Shown one piece after another: positions 56,483 through 64,000 of a stretch of 64,000 bases of DNA (positions are counted from its first letter, which is position 1; each line of letters opens with the position of its first letter). This DNA is from Pelagibius sp964472095 (GTDB lineage Bacteria; Pseudomonadota; Alphaproteobacteria; Kiloniellales; Kiloniellaceae). Below the pieces are notes generated by a model. That model searched no databases. It was not told the DNA's origin and saw nothing but the letters and a program-made list of their open reading frames with translations. The stretch covers positions 1-64,000 of the forward strand of contig CAYYIV010000006.1 in NCBI GenBank assembly GCA_964472095.1. Reading direction: 5' to 3'. A program made the translations under genes and the position numbers.

Positions 56483-57475
56483 ATGACTTCTTCGCACGGC
56501 ACCTCGGCCTCTTTCGAAGGTTATCGGCATCGTCACCTGCTCGGGATCGAGGGGCTGACGGCAAGCGAAATTCTCTTTCTGCTCGACCGCTCCGACGGCT
56601 ACGTCGCCCTGAACCGCAGCGCGGACAAGAAGAAAGACCTTCTGATCGGCCGCACGGTCATCAATCTTTTCTTCGAAAATTCAACGCGTACCAGGACGTC
56701 CTTCGAGCTCGCTGCGAAGCGTCTCAGCGCCGACGTGATCAATATGTCGGTGGCCTGGTCGTCGATCAAGAAGGGCGAGACCCTGATCGACACGGCAATG
56801 ACGCTGAACGCCATGCACCCGGACGTGCTGGTGGTGCGCCACCCGGATTCCGGCGCGGTCCAGCTGCTCGCCGAGAAGATGAACTGCGCCGTCATCAACG
56901 GCGGCGACGGAAGCCACGAGCACCCCACCCAGGCGCTGCTCGATGCCCTCACCATCCGCCGCCGCCTCGGCGTCATCGAGGGGCTGCGGGTTGCCATCTG
57001 CGGCGACATCACCCATAGCCGCGTCGCCCGCTCCAACATCCACCTGCTGACCGCGCTGGGCGCAAGAGTGCGGCTCATCGCACCACCGACACTGATGCCG
57101 AGCAGCATCGAGCGCATGGGCGTCGAGACCTTCACCGACATGCGCAAGGGCCTGCAGGACTGCGACATCGTCATGATGCTGCGCCTGCAGACCGAGCGCA
57201 TGCAGGGCAGCTACGTCCCCTCGATCCGCGAGTACTTCCATTTCTTCGGGCTCGACCGGGAGAAGCTGCAGGCGGCCAAGCCCAATGCCCTCATCATGCA
57301 TCCGGGGCCGATGAACCGGGGCGTCGAGATCGACAGCGAGCTGGCCGACGACATCCACCGCTCGGTGATCCGCGAACAGGTCGAGATGGGCGTCGCCGTG
57401 CGCATGGCCTGCCTCGAGACCCTCAATCACAATCTGCACCTGGCGCGCTGCCAGCAGGAACAGGCCGCCCAATGA
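56483..57475 (+). CDS. pyrB: Aspartate carbamoyltransferase catalytic subunit
   Basis: 330 residues from ATG 56483. Carbamoyl-phosphate loop FFENSTRTRTSFELAAKRLS, NGGDGSHEHPTQALLDALTI (aspartate/carbamoyl site) and ALIMHPGPMNRGVEIDSELA are all present. It makes carbamoyl aspartate in pyrimidine synthesis. No pyrI regulatory subunit follows; instead a dihydroorotase-like gene lacking metal-binding histidines begins 10 bases on, which suggests a PyrB-pseudo-dihydroorotase complex. Confidence 0.97.
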   Translation: MTSSHGTSASFEGYRHRHLLGIEGLTASEILFLLDRSDGYVALNRSADKKKDLLIGRTVINLFFENSTRTRTSFELAAKRLSADVINMSVAWSSIKKGETLIDTAMTLNAMHPDVLVVRHPDSGAVQLLAEKMNCAVINGGDGSHEHPTQALLDALTIRRRLGVIEGLRVAICGDITHSRVARSNIHLLTALGARVRLIAPPTLMPSSIERMGVETFTDMRKGLQDCDIVMMLRLQTERMQGSYVPSIREYFHFFGLDREKLQAAKPNALIMHPGPMNRGVEIDSELADDIHRSVIREQVEMGVAVRMACLETLNHNLHLARCQQEQAAQ

Positions 57476-57485
57476 GAGAAGGCCC

Positions 57486-58796
57486 GTGACCGTCCTCCCC
57501 CCGCCGCCGAAACACCGCACCGCCTATGTGAACGCCCGTCTGCTCGACCCGGCCAGTGGCCTCGACGCGCACGGCGCCCTGCTGGCCGAGGACGGCAGGA
57601 TCACCGACGTCGGCCCGGACCTCTTCAAGGAAGGCGTGCCGGAGGGCATGCAGCGCGTCGACTGCGCCGGCGCCTGCCTGGCACCCGGCTTGGTCGACAT
57701 GCGCGTGCAGATCCGCGAGCCCGGCGAGGAGCACAAGGAGACCATGGACAGCGCAGGCCGCGCCGCGGCGGCCGGCGGCGTGACGTCGATGGTTGGGCTG
57801 CCCAACACCGACCCGGTGATTGACGACGTCGCCGGGGTGGAGTTTGTCGCCCGCCGCGCCCGCGAGGTGAAGCGCGTGAAGGTCTACACCTACGCCGCCG
57901 TGACCCGGAACCTGGAGGGCCGCGAGATCACCGAGATGGGCCTGCTGGCCGAGAGCGGCGCCGTCGCCTTCACCGACGGCCTCAAGGCGGTGGAAAACGC
58001 CCAGGTCATGCGCCGCGCCCTCGCCTACGCCAAGACCTTCGGCCATCTCATCGTGCAGCACCCGGAAGAACCCAGCCTTTCTTCCGGCGTCATGAACGGC
58101 GGCGAGCTGGCCACCCGGCTCGGCCTGCCCGGCATCCCGAAGCTGGCCGAGGTGATGATGATCGAGCGCGACCTGCGCCTCGTCGAGATGACCGGCGGGC
58201 GCTACCACGTCGCGCACATCTCCACCGCCGAGAGCGTCGAGGCGATCCGCCGCGCCAAGGCACGCGGGCTCGCGGTGACCTGCGATACCGCCCCGCACTA
58301 CTTTGCACTGAACGAACTCGCCGTTGCCGACTATCGCACCTTTGCCAAGGTCTCGCCGCCGCTGCGCGGCGAGAACGACCGCCAGGCGATCCTGGAAGGC
58401 GTCGCCGACGGCACCATCGACGCCATCGCCAGCGACCACAGCCCGCACGACCAGGAATCCAAGCGCCTGCCCTTCGCCATCGCCGAGCCGGGCATCATCG
58501 GCCTGGAAACGCTGCTGCCGCTGTCCCTGCAGGCCTACCACGGCGGCAGGGTCGGCCTCCTCGACCTGCTCGCCCGCCTGACCGTCAAGCCGGCCGAAAT
58601 CCTCGGCTTGAAGGCTGGCCGCCTGGCCAGGGGCGCTCCCGCCGACCTGCTCGTCTTCCACCCCGATCGCGCCTGGAAGATCGAGACCGGCAACTTTGCC
58701 AGCAAATCCAAGAACAGCCCTTTCGACGGCCTGCCGGTGCAGGGCCGCGTGTGCCGCACCGTGGTCGACGGCCGCACGCTCTTCGAAGCGGCCTGA
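57486..58796 (+). CDS. pyrC: Dihydroorotase-like protein without the HxH metal motif (PyrC' type)
   Basis: 436 residues of the class I dihydroorotase family (amidohydrolase barrel). Where active enzymes have DxHxHxREPG, this one has GLVDMRVQIREPGEEH, with both zinc-binding histidines replaced by Arg and Gln. Other family positions remain: VQHPEEPS, YHVAHISTAES and AIASDHSPHD. In Pseudomonas an inactive dihydroorotase-like PyrC' is needed to assemble aspartate carbamoyltransferase, and alphaproteobacteria often have this form next to pyrB. I expect a structural partner of PyrB rather than the active enzyme, with a true dihydroorotase encoded elsewhere. Confidence 0.85.
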   Translation: MTVLPPPPKHRTAYVNARLLDPASGLDAHGALLAEDGRITDVGPDLFKEGVPEGMQRVDCAGACLAPGLVDMRVQIREPGEEHKETMDSAGRAAAAGGVTSMVGLPNTDPVIDDVAGVEFVARRAREVKRVKVYTYAAVTRNLEGREITEMGLLAESGAVAFTDGLKAVENAQVMRRALAYAKTFGHLIVQHPEEPSLSSGVMNGGELATRLGLPGIPKLAEVMMIERDLRLVEMTGGRYHVAHISTAESVEAIRRAKARGLAVTCDTAPHYFALNELAVADYRTFAKVSPPLRGENDRQAILEGVADGTIDAIASDHSPHDQESKRLPFAIAEPGIIGLETLLPLSLQAYHGGRVGLLDLLARLTVKPAEILGLKAGRLARGAPADLLVFHPDRAWKIETGNFASKSKNSPFDGLPVQGRVCRTVVDGRTLFEAA

Positions 58797-58811
58797 CACG
58801 GCACGCCAGCC

Positions 58812-59432
58812 ATGCCCGATCCGATATCCTGGGAATTCGCCTGGCCCTACCTCCTCGCCGCCCTGGCCGGCGGCTACCTGCTGGGCGCCATTCCCTTCGG
58901 CCTGCTGCTGACCCGCATGGCGGGCCTCGGCGACGTGCGCAAGATCGGCTCCGGCAACATCGGCGCCACCAACGTGCTGCGCACCGGCCGCAAAGGCCTC
59001 GCCGCCGCCACCCTGCTGCTCGACGGCGGCAAGGGCGCCTCAGCGGTGTTGATCGCCCAGAACTGGGGGCCCGACATGGCCCTGGTCGCCGGCTTCGGGG
59101 CGGTTGTCGGCCACCTGTTTCCGATCTGGCTCGGCTTCAAGGGCGGCAAGGGCGTGGCGACCACCCTCGGCGTGCTGCTCGGCCTCTCGCCGCTCCTGGG
59201 CGCGGCCTGCTGCGCCCTCTGGCTCGCCGCCGCCTTCCTGTTCCGCTATTCCTCCCTGGCCGCGCTGCTCTCCGTCGGTGCCGCCCCCATCCTCAGCTGG
59301 TACCTGCATGGCGATTGGCAGCTGGTGCAGCTGACCGGCGCCCTGGCGGCCCTGGTCTGGCTCCGCCACCACGAGAACATCCGCCGCCTGGTCACCGGCC
59401 AGGAGCCCAAAATCGGTCAAAAAAAGGACTGA
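58812..59432 (+). CDS. plsY: Acyl-phosphate:glycerol-3-phosphate acyltransferase
   Basis: 206 residues with about five membrane helices. PlsY loops: GYLLGAIPFGLLLTRMAGLG, KIGSGNIGATNVLRTGRKGL and WLGFKGGKGVATTLGVLLGL. It transfers an acyl group from acyl phosphate to glycerol 3-phosphate, the first step of phospholipid synthesis. It is placed between pyrC and dprA, an order seen in many alphaproteobacteria. Confidence 0.96.
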   Translation: MPDPISWEFAWPYLLAALAGGYLLGAIPFGLLLTRMAGLGDVRKIGSGNIGATNVLRTGRKGLAAATLLLDGGKGASAVLIAQNWGPDMALVAGFGAVVGHLFPIWLGFKGGKGVATTLGVLLGLSPLLGAACCALWLAAAFLFRYSSLAALLSVGAAPILSWYLHGDWQLVQLTGALAALVWLRHHENIRRLVTGQEPKIGQKKD

Positions 59433-59516
59433 TTTCCGCCCTCTGCCCGGTCGACGATTGCGAGGCAGGCAGCTTGGCGCTTGACCTCGACGATCGGTCA
59501 CGACGATTTTAAGGCG

Positions 59517-60662
59517 ATGATGGAGGCAATAAATAAACCTCTGAGCGATGACGAGCGGCTCGATTGGCTGCGGCTCATCCGCTCGGAAAACGTCGGGCCG
59601 GTGGTGTTCCGGCAGCTGCTGGAGCGCTATGGCCATCCCGCTGCGGCGCTGGAGGCCCTGCCGGAGCTCGCCCGCCGCGCCGGCGGCAAGCGCCGGATCC
59701 GTCTTTGCAGCCCCCCGGAAGCGGAAGCCGAGATGGCGGCCGCCCGCAAGGCCGGGGTCCGGCTGATCGCCCTCTGCGAGCCCGCCTATCCTGATCTGCT
59801 GCGCAGCCTCGACGACGCGCCGCCGGTGCTGGCGCTGCTCGGCAGCGTCGAGGCGCTCGAGCCGCCCTGCGTCGGCATCGTCGGCGCCCGCAACGCCTCG
59901 GCCAACGGCCGTCGCCTGGCCGGGCGGCTGGCGGCCGAGCTGGCGGAGGCCGGCTTCGCGGTCGCCTCCGGCATGGCCCGCGGCATCGACACCGCCGCCC
60001 ACCTCGGCGCCCTGCCCCGGCCGACCGTCGCCGTGCTGGCCGGCGGCGTCGATGTGGTCTACCCGCCGGAAAACGCAACCCTGCACGCCGATATCGCTCG
60101 GCAGGGCGCCGTGATCTCCGAGATGCCGCTCGGCACCGTGCCTCAGGCACGCCACTTCCCGCGCCGCAACCGGCTGATCTCCGGCCTCTCCCTCGGCATT
60201 GTGGTGGTCGAGGCCGCCAAGCGCTCCGGCTCGCTGATCACCGCCCGCTTCGCCGGCGATCAGGGGCGCGAGGTCTTCGCGGTACCCGGCTCGCCCCTCG
60301 ACCCGCGCGCCGGCGGCTGCAATCAGCTGATCCGCGAGGGTGCCACCCTCATCGAGTCCGCCGCCGATGTGATCGAGGCCCTGGGCGGCCTGCGCCGTCT
60401 CGATAGGGCGGCGCCCGACGCTCCCCGCAACCTCGCCCAGACGGTTTCGCCGCCGCCGGAACCGGGCGATGCAGAACGCGCCAGCATTGAAGAACTGCTC
60501 GGGGCGGAACCAATCCAGGTTGATGACGTCGTGCGCCAAAGCAGCCTTCCGATCGCCATCGTGCATGGCGTCCTGCTGGAGCTGGAACTGGCTGGAAAGG
60601 TCGAGCGTCATCCGGGCAACCGCTTTGCGCGGCTTTACAAAGCCCCTGCGGACCCTTTATGA
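59517..60662 (+). CDS. dprA: DNA-processing protein DprA
   Basis: 381 residues from ATG 59517 (a TTG at 59481 is in frame). N-terminal SAM/HhH-like part (LRLIRSENVGPVVFRQLLER), then the Rossmann-like core: GIVGARNASANGRRLAGRLA, ASGMARGIDTAAHLGAL, PRRNRLISGLSLGIVVVEAA and VFAVPGSPLDPRAGGCNQLI, then a C-terminal winged helix (VRQSSLPIAIVHGVLLELEL). It loads RecA on incoming single-stranded DNA in natural transformation. Confidence 0.95.
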   Translation: MMEAINKPLSDDERLDWLRLIRSENVGPVVFRQLLERYGHPAAALEALPELARRAGGKRRIRLCSPPEAEAEMAAARKAGVRLIALCEPAYPDLLRSLDDAPPVLALLGSVEALEPPCVGIVGARNASANGRRLAGRLAAELAEAGFAVASGMARGIDTAAHLGALPRPTVAVLAGGVDVVYPPENATLHADIARQGAVISEMPLGTVPQARHFPRRNRLISGLSLGIVVVEAAKRSGSLITARFAGDQGREVFAVPGSPLDPRAGGCNQLIREGATLIESAADVIEALGGLRRLDRAAPDAPRNLAQTVSPPPEPGDAERASIEELLGAEPIQVDDVVRQSSLPIAIVHGVLLELELAGKVERHPGNRFARLYKAPADPL

Positions 60663-60798
60663 CGACGGGCCTTGCTCTCCGGCAGCATTGACCGAAAGCG
60701 GCTGCATCCTGTTTGCGGGGATCGGGCCGGGACTCGTCGCGAAGCGGCGTAATCCCATTAGGAAGTTGGTAAGGAACTGAGCGAAGTATTCGCGCCTC

Positions 60799-63513
<2,715 letters not shown>

Positions 63514-63515
63514 CC

Positions 63516-64000
63516 TTGGCCGGCAAGAAGGACCCGGCCGGCAAGGCCCGCTCCACCACCTTCCCCAGCAAGGAACAGGTCCTCGCTTTCATCAATGAGA
63601 GTGGCGGGCCCGTCGGCAAGCGCGAGATTGCGCGCGCCTTCCGCATCAAAGGAAACGAAGACCGCATCCGCCTGAAAGCGCTGCTGAAAGAGCTGAAGCA
63701 GGAAGGGCTGCTGGAGAAGCAGCCGTCGCGCCGCCTCTCCGCACCCGGCCGCCTGCCGAACGTGCTGGTGGTCGAAGTCTGCGAGCTGGATGAGGACGGC
63801 GAGCTGCTGGCCCGCCCGACAGTGTGGGACGACGAAAAAGGGACGCCGCCGCGCATCTACATCGCGCCCGACAATCGCAGCCGGGCCGCCCTGGCAATGG
63901 GCGAGCGCGCCCTGGTGCGGCTCAACCGGGGTGAAGACGACACCTACGAAGCCCACGTCATCCGCAAGCTCGATCGCCAGCCGCAGCGGGTGCTCGGCGT
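63516..64000 (+). CDS. rnr: Ribonuclease R, N-terminal part (gene continues beyond the window)
   Basis: The frame opens at TTG 63516, 3 bases after the topA stop, and stays open to the end of the window. The product (KARSTTFPSKEQVLAFINES, VGKREIARAFRIKGNEDRIR, LKALLKELKQEGLLEKQPSR) has the N-terminal winged-helix of RNase R, followed by the start of a cold-shock-type region (RPTVWDDEKGTPPRIYIAP). The topA-rnr order is common in alphaproteobacteria. The enzyme degrades structured RNA 3' to 5'. The catalytic RNB domain lies outside the window. Confidence 0.85.
   Translation, partial: MAGKKDPAGKARSTTFPSKEQVLAFINESGGPVGKREIARAFRIKGNEDRIRLKALLKELKQEGLLEKQPSRRLSAPGRLPNVLVVEVCELDEDGELLARPTVWDDEKGTPPRIYIAPDNRSRAALAMGERALVRLNRGEDDTYEAHVIRKLDRQPQRVLG

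Overview
The window looks like high-GC alphaproteobacterial chromosome, most plausibly a Rhodospirillales-type genome. I base this on the host block gatC-gatA-gatB, ruvX, pyrB-pyrC-like, plsY-dprA-topA-rnr, on hspQ, and on Tad pilus TadE/TadG-type proteins. This assignment is inferred from gene content and order; no rRNA or species marker is present.

Left region (1-6.6 kb): an integrated accessory element next to tRNA-Ser(GCU). It holds a chimera of a ribbon-helix-helix domain with the tail of an ArdC-type antirestriction protein, a higB-like toxin gene broken by an amber codon with an intact antitoxin, an IS1182-family element that duplicated a transcription terminator, a PCMT-like methyltransferase, a DUF4160/DUF2442 gene pair, and a tyrosine integrase facing the 3' end of the tRNA.

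Middle region (6.8-34.1 kb): a nearly complete T7-like (podoviral) virion gene set transcribed leftward: terminase, portal, scaffold, capsid, tail tubular proteins A and B, Gp13/Gp14/Gp15-like proteins, tail fibre, glycine-rich adhesin and lysis-type genes. No integrase or replication gene lies in this arm. Embedded in it are several rightward 'moron' genes (FkbM methyltransferase, secreted cysteine-rich proteins, a second Gp13-like protein). Between scaffold and portal lies the most unusual part, an array that looks like a polymorphic toxin/immunity system. Two long proteins share a near-identical 541-bp N-terminal coding repeat but end in different peptidoglycan hydrolase domains (lytic-transglycosylase-like and GH108). 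Each lytic-transglycosylase-type end, whether full-length or an orphan fragment, is followed by a copy of one small multi-pass membrane protein family: three intact copies plus one remnant. The GH108 gene converges on genes for secreted cysteine-rich proteins that could be its periplasmic immunity partners.

Region 34.2-39.8 kb: three Tad-type secreted/pilus genes and hspQ, which look like host genes, sit between the virion arm and a second phage-like patch (DUF6362 protein, nuclease-like protein, CI/S24-type repressor). Similar 15-bp TTGC-N7-GCAA-like palindromes occur upstream of the terminase genes, at the repressor and downstream of it, so one repressor may control both arms.

Right region (39.9-64 kb): ordinary host metabolism. 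A tightly overlapped operon otsB-GH15 trehalase-otsA-glk could make and break trehalose and re-phosphorylate the glucose. It is followed by transporters, two paralogous glutathione transferases flanking a deletion-damaged formate/nitrite transporter and an msrA remnant, the GatCAB amidotransferase genes with a palindromic repeat, ruvX, a CoA-transferase, pyrB with a dihydroorotase-like gene lacking the HxH metal site, plsY, dprA, topA and the start of rnr, which runs off the window.
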